From positions 2,914,001 through 2,978,000 of the forward strand of contig NC_083396.1 in assembly GCF_030864355.1 (NCBI RefSeq): a DNA stretch of 64,000 nucleotides, in the 5' to 3' direction. Below, piece after piece: positions 54,991-64,000 of the stretch (its first letter is position 1; each line of letters opens with the position of its first letter). The notes under the pieces were generated by a model. The model worked only from the letters and a program-made list of their open reading frames with translations, was not told the origin of the DNA and did not search any database. Source of the DNA: Cutaneotrichosporon cavernicola (Eukaryota > Basidiomycota > Tremellomycetes > Trichosporonales > Trichosporonaceae). Position numbers and translations under genes: made by a program.

Positions 54991-57412
54991 CTACTGCCGC
55001 ATGTAAGACGGCATCTTGGGCTTCTTGTCCGCATCGCCCTTTGTCCGGAACTGCGCGAAGACGGGGATGTGGCTGGCGTCAGCATTAACTCACAGAAGAG
55101 ACTCACTCTGACGGGAAGTACGCGTTGGGGAACCCAACCACCTTGCTCAGGTACTTGCGGTCAATGTCGCCGAGAACACTCGTGACCTTGAGCGAGCGCG
55201 GCGTGTAGAAGATGTAGTCGATGGCCTCGTCAAAGGTCGGCGTGTAGTTTGTCATCTTCATCTCGCCAAAGCTCGCACATGACGACCGCAGCTCCAAGTC
55301 GTGCTTGAGGCCTTTGTCCGTGTACGCGCCGTACTTGTGGTCCATAAAGTCCTCATGTGCGCCCGGCACCTCGCCCTTGGAGATGTACTCGTACACACCC
55401 GAGTTGGCCAACGAGTTGAGATCGACACATAACACGAGCGGTATGTCGCGCCCACGCTCCTTTCTGTCGTACTTTGCGGGGGCTGGCTCGCCCTCGACGG
55501 CCGGCTTGGCGGGGAACGAGCTGAAGTTCTCGACAATCTCGCCGAGCCGCTCCATCATCATGCCTATCTGGACAAGCTTGACGTCGCGGTATCTGTGGTC
55601 CCAGAAGATGTGCGCGTTGGCCACAACCAACCGAGCGCCCGTCTTGACAGACTCGAGGAGCGCGGTCGTCGCAATGTTGTCACGCGACATGACGCGGTTG
55701 AACATGTCTTCCGTGCGCACCTCGAGGTTGTGCAGCGCCATCTGGTTGAACTCGATGACGTGGGTCTCGATGAGATGGAACTTTTCCCGCTTCCAGAATG
55801 TCGCACAGCCGTCGATGAGCTTGGCGTCGTCCGCCGACATGGTGCGCGCGCGCGAACGTGGGTAGTGCGCACCGTCGTAGCCCCGCTCCTTGAGCTTGGG
55901 GTAGAACCACTCGGCGTACTGCTCCGAGTCGATCTCTTGCAAGCACACGACGTCCGCCGACGCATTCATTAGCTCCTCTAAAAGCGTTTCCCTCCGGTAT
56001 GGCCACTCAAGTGCCCAAGCCGGCGTATACGCATACGACGAGCTCGGCGCGAACGACGGGCAAAGGATGTTGTACGACAGGGTCGTAAACGATTCTGTGC
56101 TGCCCGCGTCCAGCTCGAGGTCAGGCTCAACCTCGATCCATGCGCGGTCTGGCGGTGCCTCGCTGGTGTGTAAATCACGGAAGTGAGCGATCAAAACCGG
56201 CGCGCCGCTCTCAGCGAGCGTCTTGCGCACAAACTCGTCCATGGGGTTGCCCTCAACGCCGAGAACCTCGAGCTGGTACAGGCCACCGATCTCGGTGGGC
56301 AGGTTCTGAAGCTGATTGTCGAAAAGCAGAAGCTCCTTGAGCTTGGACAACATGCCGATCTCGGGCGGAAGCGACTGAAGCTCATTGCTGGTCGCGTCCA
56401 GAAGCGTCAACTGCCGGAGGTTTGAGATGGCCGCGGGGAGCACCTTGAGGTTGTTGTGGTTGATGTACAGCGACGTGATGTGTGTGAAGGTGAACAGGGA
56501 GGGCGACAGCGTCTTCAGGTGGATGCCGCCTAAGTCCAAGCCGGTCCACGGCTCGTAAGGCGCATCGTCCGGTTTAGATGCGGGCGCAGGGGGTTGGGAA
56601 GAGTTCATGGGGTCGGCGCCGGCGTCGGTGTCTTTAGTACCATTCGCCGGCGGTGAGGGCACTGCAGACGGAGTGTTCGATGCGACGGACAGCACATTCT
56701 TCCGGTGCCCATTGGGTGTGCCGGGGGCTGGCGAGCCAATCCCTTGTGCAGATGCGGGCCTGTTGTTGTCATTGGGGTTGAGGATGGCGACAGCAGCGGG
56801 CTTGTTTGTCATGCGCGAGGCCATGGCCGCCGAGCGCGCCCGGTGATGCGGGGACGAGGAGACACGCGACGTCTCGGCCCTCAATAGCTGCTGTTGCCAG
56901 TGCGTGGTCATGGGCATCGCTTGCTCCTGCTGGGCTCTAGGTGGGCTTGACGGCTGGCCGCCAAAGCCCATCCCGCCGCCCATGCCGGACCCGAACTGGC
57001 CTGGTGCACCGTGACCACCCAAGCCTAACCCGCCCTGGCCGCCAAAGTGCGAGTTGTTCCCGCCGCCGTTGCCAAACGCGGCATGGTGAGGGTGTTGGTG
57101 GTTGTGCGAGTGCAGACCGCCGTGTTGGTTGTGAACATGGGGTCCGCCTGGTCCGCCGTGATGTCCTTGGCCGCCTTGAGGATGGCCACCGAAGAGCCCA
57201 CCCTGGCCACCGCCGCCAAAGGGAGAGTTCATGGACAGAGGAGCGTTGAAGGCGGCTGGCCGACTCCAACCTGCTCCGCCATTCCCTGCTCCTCCTCCTG
57301 CGCCACCACCGCCGCCAAGTCCTCTGCCGCCGAGGCCGCCGAGTGGCTCAGCGCCGCCTTCCTGGTGGTGCTTGGCCTGCGTAGACGTCACCGACTGCTG
57401 AGGGTAGAACAT
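54991..57412 (-). CDS. CCR4: CCR4 poly(A) deadenylase (LRR plus EEP nuclease), 795 aa
   Basis: Catalytic subunit of CCR4-NOT; shortens mRNA poly(A) tails. Exons 57412-55107 and 55072-54991, with a 34-bp intron in the last nuclease block. Domain order: Gly/His-rich low-complexity N-terminus (about 1-150); disordered linker; leucine-rich repeats at about 300-405 (LTLLDATSNELQSLPPEIGM, LKELLLFDNQLQNLPTEIGG); endonuclease/exonuclease/phosphatase domain from about 450. Catalytic blocks: LSYNILCP, VVCLQEIDSEQYAEWF (metal-binding Glu), ANAHIFWDHRYRDVKLVQ, LCVDLNSLANSGVYEYI (Asp, Asn), DEAIDYIF and, across the intron, FPSDHIP (terminal Asp-His). The LRR is what separates CCR4 from other EEP nucleases. 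It starts at the first ATG after a 1.1-kb C/T-rich leader. Confidence 0.95.
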
Positions 57413-58574
57413 CCAGTGGGTATCGGTCTATCAAGGGAACTCGTGGGTCAGCAATGACGCCAGGGTGTGCGCTTGCGCACAACGTACAGAAAGATGTCGA
57501 GTGGGTAGTATCCCGCAGATGAGTGATGGACAGAGGTCGAGTATTGGGTGAGAGACTGTTGGTGACCAAGGGTGGTGGCATGGGCGTGCCGGGTGGTCTC
57601 GTGTTTGCTCAAGGCTAGGACAACGAGCAGCAGTAACAGGGTACGGCGCTCGTCAATGTCTTGAGTGCGGGTTGATCTCGTTCCGATGGGGACGGGGACA
57701 ATGTCTCGTCGCACAATATCTGTGGCCAAGGTTGATAGCTCCAAATTGGACAAGAGAGGAAGGTTGAGACGAGGAGATCAAGTTGGAGGATCAAGAGGAA
57801 TTGGTGGCCAATGGTGCGACAATGACGAGTGCGCGTTCAGAGTTCAGGATGGGAGTTTGATTTGATCGAGTGTTTGGACGGGTATCAAAGGAGGAAGATG
57901 GGATGAAAGAGGAGGATGATGATGTAGTGGATGGGGGTGTAGTTGCAGTCAATCTGTAGTTGGTTGTAGAGAGACGTCGAGACGGAGAGACGGCTAGACG
58001 GAGTGTGGGGTGGGTAGAGGGAAGCAAGCTACAGCCGAGGATGGCGGATGAGCAAGGGATCAGAGGTCAAGGTCAAGGGCGTGCGGACCGCGTGCGTGTC
58101 TTTTCATACAGTGAGTCTCCTACGGTGGGTAGGTTATCTCGGGTGAGTGGGGTTCCTGGCACAATGTCCCGCCGCCCAATTCAACTGCGGCTCAACGGCG
58201 TTTCCAAACGGCGTTAGCTTCCGCTACGCGTGGCGTAGCCACATTGATGTTGATACAACATGACATCAACCAAAAAGCCAACATGCATGAACCGCACTCT
58301 ACCTCCTCTATCCCTGACTCATCAACTGACACAGTCTTCCCGGCCTCCCCGCGCATGCAATGGAATGCAATACATCAGATGCAACGAGTACAGGGATCTA
58401 TCATGCGGATCCTGGGTGGGTGAGGTGTATGGATGTCAACAAGGGGACTGGGAAGAATCATGGTGGATCAAGGACGCGCCCACAAGAGGGGAAAGATGTG
58501 TGCGGACCCGCAAGGGCAGTGGCTTTCATCGCCGAGATGAGCGCCAGACAATGGTCGGTTCAGCAGCATCGTGC
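57413..58574. other. CCR4 leader and intergenic region
   Basis: The 1.16 kb separate two minus-strand genes. Read on the minus strand, much of 57413-58020 is pyrimidine rich and probably CCR4 5' UTR/promoter; a 5' UTR intron is possible. A 7-bp stem GCTACGC/GCGTAGC with a 3-nt loop lies at 58223-58239. No gene is supported. Confidence 0.5.
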
Positions 58575-60128
58575 TCATGAAGGAGGGCTGTCCGCAAAAG
58601 ACGGCACTGCCTCCCAAGGCTTGCCTGCTGCCTGGGAATATTCGCGTACAAGGGCACGGCCGAACACGGCAACGTGCGCGGCACCATTCTGCATGCCGAG
58701 TTCGATGGGCCAGGCAAATTTGTCCGGGTCGTCAATTTCGAGGTTACGTGCGCAGCCTAACGTGTCCGCAGAGAGCGCGTCGTCTGCAAGATCAGAGTTG
58801 ATCGCGCGGTCATACGTGTCGGGGAACTTGGTCTTGAGCTGCCGCAGCGAAAGGAGCGCCCGTGACTGCTGCAGCGCACGCTGCGACCCAGAGCTCGCAG
58901 CGTAGGTCAGGTTGAGGAGCCTGAGGACGTCCGCTGGGAGCTCCGAAGACGAAGACGCTGGAGAGCGCCCGTTTCCAGCGGGCGACGCAGAGGACGAGGA
59001 AGGCGACGGTCCAGAGGTAGACGAACCCGACATCTCCTTGCTCATACGGTGGTGGAGTGCCCGCATGTCCGTGCGTGCGACGACGTCCGAGGTGATTGCC
59101 TCCATGAGGTGACTGCGAGTCAGTGGATGCGCACTCGGCATATGTGCACAAGACCAACTCACATCAGGCCCTGCATGCCCTTGGTCATCTCCTTCCACTC
59201 GGGGGTGGACGCAGACGGGTCGTTCCACCGTGTCAGGACATACTGGCGCAGCGCATCGAGCTGCATGTACGCCAAGGTCGACACTGCGCCGCGGTTTGCG
59301 CGCTCGTCGCAGAAGTTCTTGTACAAGTAGAAGCAGAGCGATTCGGTGAGCATCAGTAACCCACGCAGCTTGTCCTGCGAGACGCTGTCGCGGAGGTGGC
59401 CCTTGGCGGCGGTCGGGTTGATGTAGGCGTCACCTAGCCGCTTGAGTGCATGTGCCCGCTTGCCAATGCTGATGTTGTCAGCGCCAAGACTCTTCAAGAT
59501 AGTAGAATGCGGGTCACTCACTCTTCGGCCAAAGCAGCCCACTGCTCCGGCGTCCAGTCCGCTTTGCTGGTGCCACCGCGAGCTATCTCGTTACGCAACG
59601 AGCTGCGGTTCTTTGGGGACGCCAGGAGCGTGGCGCGTGATGGCGGTGTCGTGGTACCCCCAGCAGCACCGTCACCGTTGCGGGCCTTCTTGTGAGACGG
59701 CCGTGAAGAGATGTTGGGACTGGGGTGAAGGCTAAGGCCGAGCCCAAGGCCGCCGTTCGCGGTGTCGTCGTCGCTCGCCTTACGCTTCTGAGCGCGCACA
59801 TAGGCCCTGAAGCTCGAGAAGGATGAGGAAGACGGGGTTTTTGGTGACCGCTTGGCCCGGAGGATTGGGGGCAGAGTAGATGCGATGGGAGCGGGGAGTC
59901 CGCTGAAGAGCTGCGAGTTAGTGCGCTTCCATTTCATCCCCTTACCTTGAGGATCGCATCGGCGTTGCGCTTGACATCGTCTGACACGGGCTGCGGCGAC
60001 GAGACAGTGAAGCTCGGAGTCCGAGGGGTGAAGGCGGCGCGCTTAGACGCCGATCCCGAGCCTGGTGATCCTGGGGGCAACGAGCCTGTACGGGGCACGT
60101 ACGCCGAGCGGACTGCGGCAGCAGACAT
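58575..60128 (-). CDS. Hypothetical protein with helical C-terminal region, 471 aa
   Basis: Function not recognised. Exons: 60128-59946, 59910-59522, 59468-59163, 59112-58575; introns are 35-53 bp and phases close. The first 170 residues are Ser/Pro/Lys rich with probable nuclear-localisation stretches (YVRAQKRKASD, SHKKARNGD). From about residue 175 a helical region begins: TPEQWAALAED, then IGKRAHALKRLGDAYINPTA, LRGLLMLTESLCFYLYKNFC, LAYMQLDALRQYVLTRW, ending HLMEAITSDVVARTDMRALH. A Ser-rich linker leads to LPADVLRLLNLTYAASSGSQ and a C-terminal block. The middle part loosely recalls the C-terminal homology domain of AF4/FMR2 elongation factors, which is a weak impression only. A nuclear role is inferred from composition. 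Confidence 0.65.
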
Positions 60129-61243
60129 TGTTGCTAATCAGCGACTGTTCGTGCGCAGCTGTTTAGATGATGCCGGACGGGAGAGGATCGAGTTGATGGT
60201 AGGGGAGGGGGGGAATGTGGGCGCCCGGTAGGTGAGAAAGATGGGGGGGCGTGGGCGTGTTGGGGAGTCTCAGTGGCGTCGGGGCTACGTGATGAGTTTT
60301 GCGCCACTGGGTTGTGACCGATAGGGATCACGAGTGGAAGAAGAGTCGAGTGTGGATGAAGAAGAAGATGAGTTGATGGAGAGGAGGAAGACGGAGGTGA
60401 TGGGGCCGGAAGGGATGGCGGATGGGGGAGGTGAGGGGGGAAGGTGAGTGATGGATGGCTTGGCGAGGGCCGAAAGGGAGCGACCACTTTGGTCCAGGGG
60501 GTTGGGTCTAGGGTTTCAAACCAGGAGGCCAGGAGGGGCTGGGTTGGAAGAGAAGGGCGTTTGTCGGCCAAGCCCGAGCACTGTACGGTGAAGGATAAGT
60601 CGGTTCTCCCGTCCAGGTTGCCGTACCGAATTGGGGACCAAGGGATGCGTAGCGCTCTGCTCAATGCAGTACTTGCAGTACAGCGACGTTGATCAATCGC
60701 AGTGCGGCACACAGAGGGCCAGAGAGCCGGAGGGGTAGCAGTTGAGAGGGTGGAGGGGTAGAAGTATGGGGGTTGGGTGCGAGGTGAGCGGTGCGGAGCG
60801 GCGGCGATGTCAAATCGGGGCCTGGGGTGCGCGTGTGCGTGTGCGTGGGAGGGCAAGCGGGTCGTGCGACTTTGCTGGCTGCGGTGGATGGATGAGGTGG
60901 TTTGCGGTTGCAGGTGCAACGGGTGTTGAGGAGTGAAAGGTGGGTTTAGAGATATGGAAGGTTGTTAAGAGGAAGAGAAAGAGGCAGAGATGGAGGATGA
61001 AGGATGGTCGATTGAGGATGGGGGATGAGGGGCGAATTGTAACGATCAGAGACAGTCTCGAGTTTGTGTCTGAGGGGGTGTGTGGGGCGTGTGGGGAGAC
61101 GGTTGGGGGGATTAGGAGACAGAAGGGGGGGCGACGGTGACTTTGGTACGCAGTCTGTAGAATGAGAGAGTGATGATGAATCCGTCATGTCTCGGATACC
61201 AACTAAGCCCCATTGTTTCGGGTACCCTTTGCACTAACAAATG

Positions 61244-61284
61244 CATCCTGTATCCTGTATCCTGTATCCTGTGTCCTGTATCCT
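61244..61284 (+). repeat. TATCCTG minisatellite, about five units
   Basis: Consecutive 7-bp units with one TGTCCTG variant, in intergenic DNA. Confidence 0.8.
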
Positions 61285-62869
61285 CTTCTGCTTGTTCGGC
61301 TTGGTTCTTCTACATACTCTGCTTGCGCTGTACTGTTTAGTTGCTCAGCTGCTCACGCTGCCCACGATGCCAGGGAGTGGGCCACATGCAACTCACATGC
61401 CTCGTACCCTTCTCTGACTGGGACATCGGATGTTACATCTTGAGTCCTAGTTGTCCTGAATGGTCTTGCATCCTTGGAGCTCTCATCGTCCCTTCGGTTC
61501 CCAACTTGCGTTGCCTGCGTTGTCTTGGAAATCGCAATTGCAGTCCAGCCACCACTACAATATGCACCTTGCTGATGTCTCATCAAGTAATGTAAGGGCG
61601 TATAGGCGGATGGCGGCATCTCCATTCGGCCTATTCGAAATGAATGGTCCACGGGTGCCAGATGCCGCCACCGCCGCATCTTTGGGCCGAGAGTTGCATT
61701 GCTCCAGGCCCCAACCCCGCGACCAATACCCTGCGCCTCAAGTGTACGCCAATACGCTAGGGCACAAAGACGAGGATCGGCTGCTTGGCAGCAGCCGCTA
61801 GATTGCTCTTCTCAATGCTTCCAATTTCAGAGCGTCCCAGCTGCAAGACATGTAACCTGATGCGGTTCGATTCAGCGGCCCTGGCTGACATCCAGTTCTA
61901 CACCAGCCCCCAATTCCAGGCGTCGCGCGGCTTACCAACATTTAGCCGTTGTCAGTAGATGCCCGCATACACACGCCTCGAATTCGCCGTTCGCGTTCCA
62001 CCTCCCAACCCGCATCTCGCAGCTCCAATACCTCGTGACGTTGTGTCGCCTGACCAGTGTGTCGATGAGTGAACCATGCACCTCCGGTCTCAGTCGAGTT
62101 ACTCTAGTGGAAATAATCTAGGGCCTAAGGGCTCGGAGCAGTGTCTCATGTTTGGGAACAAGGGGAGCTGGAACAACTGGAACAGGTGACAGCCGAATGA
62201 ACATGATGGCAGTGGGATTCAAGTGGGTATTAGCACTATGGCTACGGTCTACTGCACGGCGGAGCTGCGGAGATGACGGTAACATCCAGGAGCGACATGA
62301 TCATAACCAAGACGGAGCGCACGGTTCGCGTGGATCAATTGCCGCGTGCCACCCTGCTTACAAGCCGTGGCAGCCCCCCAACGCCCATCACGCCAACAGA
62401 TCCTTTCGCACCAGTTGCACCGCGTGTCCGGCCTGGAACCGAGAACTTGTTTGCGGCGGTCCCAGCACTCTCCCTCCAACCACCCCATACTTAGCAATTA
62501 GACTCCGCAGCTATTGTCAACATACCTCCTTGCTGACGTTTGGGTCAACGCCGAGAGGCCGAGGACCGTGCACGTTGCGGATAAAGAGGACGAGTAACCG
62601 AGACGAGTGATTTGCGAGGTCTGACGTGGGGTGATTCAGGGTCACGAACCACCAGTTGAAGGAGCCTGAACTGATAGTGGACCAAACTCTGGAGTGGTAG
62701 ATGATTTGATCCCGCTACATTGGCTGGCTGGTACAATGGGTCCAGGCACGTCCGGAGGTGGAGGCACGTTTACCTAAGGATGACCTGGGGTCATGTGCCT
62801 AATCCCTCTCTAACTTACCTTAGCTTTAAGCCCTCTGTTCTTATCCCCCTCTCTACCCTCACCCTTCCT

Positions 62870-62888
62870 CCCCCCCCCCCCCCCCCCC
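62870..62888 (+). repeat. C19 homopolymer tract
   Basis: Nineteen consecutive C residues in the presumed promoter or leader of the last gene. The length is likely to be variable. Confidence 0.85.
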
Positions 62889-63274
62889 GACCCATCACCC
62901 AACCCCAGCCTCAACTCACCCTTCCCTCCCCTCCCCCCTTCCTTGTCGATTGCTGAACCCCTCCCCCCCTCTCCTCCCTCTCCCCTTGGACTCCGCGGCC
63001 GACAACATCTACTGTCTTGATCTTGTCATCTACTCAACTACTCGTATCAACTTGTCACAAGCACACCTCGACTTTACTTGCTCTCTCCTCCAACTCTCCT
63101 CATCCTCTCCCCATTTCATCTTCCCCCCTCTAGAGAGCACCCCCAACACCACTGCCTCCTCCGCCATCAACACCACCTTCCACCCCAGTAAACTCTTCAC
63201 CCAGTCACACTACCTCTTCCAGTGCCACCCACTTTCTCCCACTCCATCCTAGCTGCACAGCAGCTCTCTCCATC

Positions 63275-64000
63275 ATGCCTCCCACCCGTGTCACCATCTC
63301 GGTCCGACCAGCCCACCCTGGTGCGCCGAAATCCCGCTTCGGCACCCCCACCGTCACCCTCACGCCGCGCGCCCCATCAGCCCCCCAGCCCAAGCACGCA
63401 TCCGGCCCGCTCACTGCCAACCAGAAGCGCAAAATCGTTTCCATGCCCATGCCGACCGAGGAGCTCCTGTCCCGCACCATGGTCGCCCAGAACTCGTCCA
63501 TTGTCGACCGCTGCCTCTCCCGCGTCCAGCCGCCGAGCCCTCCCCTCAAGCCTGGCAAACGCAACTCGTCCCAGCACACGCCTGCGGCCTCGCCCGCTCC
63601 CACGGGTCCGATCAACTCCAACCCGTACTCGCCTGCGATCGACCTCGCCAACAATCGCAGCGCTGTACCTTCGCCGCAGGAGCTGGCCCGTGCCGAGCGC
63701 GCAGAGGAGGAGAAGGCTCGCCAGAAGAAGGAGAACGCCGCCGCTGCCCGTGCCGCTGCGGCCCTGATGCGCCGCCGCAAGGCTCTCCGTTCCGGCCGCA
63801 ACTCGCGCATGCCATCGACCTCGGTCACTCCCGCTACCATGATTCCGCCCATCCAGCGTGCGGTGGGGCGTGAGCGCGCGCGCTCCGCCGAGGCTGCCGC
63901 CGCTGCAGCCCGCCTGGCGGAGGACGTGTCGCTGGCGACTGTCGAGCTGGAGGACAGCGCCTCGGGTCCTGTCAGTCGCTCACTCAAGCGCACCCGCAGC
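63275..64000 (+). CDS. Hypothetical protein, partial (first 242 aa)
   Basis: Begins MPPTRVTISVRPAHPGAPKS at the ATG at 63275, after a pyrimidine-rich leader, and runs off the window without a stop. The visible part is Pro/Ser/Ala rich. It includes a conserved-looking short helix (MPMPTEELLSRTMVAQNSSI, then VDRCLSRVQPPSPPL) and a charged Ala-rich helix (ELARAERAEEEKARQKKENA). Basic Ser-rich stretches suggest a nuclear or phosphorylated regulatory protein. Composition alone does not identify a family; the folded domain may lie beyond the edge. Confidence 0.6.
   Translation, partial: MPPTRVTISVRPAHPGAPKSRFGTPTVTLTPRAPSAPQPKHASGPLTANQKRKIVSMPMPTEELLSRTMVAQNSSIVDRCLSRVQPPSPPLKPGKRNSSQHTPAASPAPTGPINSNPYSPAIDLANNRSAVPSPQELARAERAEEEKARQKKENAAAARAAAALMRRRKALRSGRNSRMPSTSVTPATMIPPIQRAVGRERARSAEAAAAAARLAEDVSLATVELEDSASGPVSRSLKRTRS

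Larger units (their letters stand above)
60129..63274. other. Long gene-free region
   Basis: The 3.1 kb separate divergent genes. 60129-61190, read on the minus strand, is C/T rich and open for about 260 codons near its start, but the peptide is low complexity, so I read it as leader. A TATCCTG repeat lies at 61244-61284. 61850-62700 holds short frames without motif support. A C19 tract at 62870-62888 and pyrimidine-rich sequence to 63270 form the leader of the last gene. No tRNA could be folded by eye. Confidence 0.5.

Noticed and set aside
55390..55445. CCR4 block reads LCVDLNS instead of the GDFNS of many EEP nucleases, a possible loss of activity
   Set aside because: Metazoan CCR4 proteins have an LC-x-DLNS form here, and the catalytic Asp and Asn are kept.
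58223..58239. GCTACGC/GCGTAGC hairpin as a terminator
   Set aside because: Factor-independent hairpin terminators are not used by fungal RNA polymerase II genes, and no T run follows.
60134..60919. Minus-strand open frame of 261 codons
   Set aside because: Low-complexity His/Pro/Ser peptide lying in the expected leader of the 58575-60128 gene; no conserved block.
61866..61885. GGTTCGATTC, a T-loop-like sequence suggesting a tRNA
   Set aside because: No matching acceptor, D or anticodon stems could be paired around it.

Overview
This is a fungal nuclear contig. All clear genes are eukaryotic. They are interrupted by very short GT-AG introns, mostly 32-40 bp and a few of 25-31 bp. The introns share a CTGAC/CTAAC-like branch site just before the acceptor, and the codons are G/C rich. 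Gene content (a full-length cullin-3, two Zn2Cys6 regulators, a Wee1-type kinase, CCR4, DBP5) and the intron style suggest a basidiomycete yeast of the Tremellomycetes, perhaps Trichosporonales. The lineage is an inference from style and not from a search. No rRNA, tRNA, intact transposon or CRISPR was recognised.

Layout. 1-3.5 kb is a gene-free leader or promoter. 3.5-6.1 kb: Zn2Cys6 regulator (+). 6.7-9.3 kb: cullin-3 (-), divergent from a mitochondrial PPR-like protein at 9.6-11.7 kb (+). 11.8-13.0 kb: mitochondrial ribosomal protein mL38 (-), divergent from a DUSP-type ubiquitin hydrolase at 13.3-17.2 kb (+). 17.3-19.0 kb: nine-exon sirtuin (-). 19.6-22.6 kb: Wee1-like kinase (-). 22.6-25.2 kb: gene-free. 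25.2-26.2 kb: BAX-inhibitor/TMBIM protein (-), divergent from an ornithine decarboxylase antizyme at 26.5-27.5 kb (+) that needs a +1 ribosomal frameshift. 27.8-28.5 kb: small hypothetical gene (+). 29.3-33.7 kb: a tandem array of small, fast-diverging paralogues with ultrashort introns; two copies look intact and four look decayed. 35.1-36.7 kb: peroxisomal D-amino-acid oxidase (-), divergent from a second Zn2Cys6 regulator at 38.4-41.2 kb (+), followed by ACC deaminase at 41.7-43.0 kb (+). 43.35-44.2 kb: basic coiled-coil protein (+). 44.3-45.7 kb: mitochondrial carrier (-). 46.3-49.6 kb: large hypothetical protein (-). 51.8-54.3 kb: DBP5 helicase (-). 55.0-57.4 kb: CCR4 deadenylase (-). 58.6-60.1 kb: hypothetical nuclear-looking protein (-). 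63.3 kb to the end: partial hypothetical gene (+).

How the genes relate. Most are housekeeping genes without a shared pathway. Two groupings deserve attention. D-amino-acid oxidase, a Zn2Cys6 regulator and ACC deaminase lie side by side, and both enzymes release ammonia from unusual amino acids, so a small nitrogen-scavenging cluster is plausible. The 29-34 kb array is a lineage-specific-looking family. Its terminal exon always follows a phase-0 intron and carries Trp at position 6, with Phe at position 10 in most copies. I do not recognise the family.

Exon boundaries were worked out by hand from splice consensus, reading phase and family conservation. Total lengths were checked to be multiples of three.
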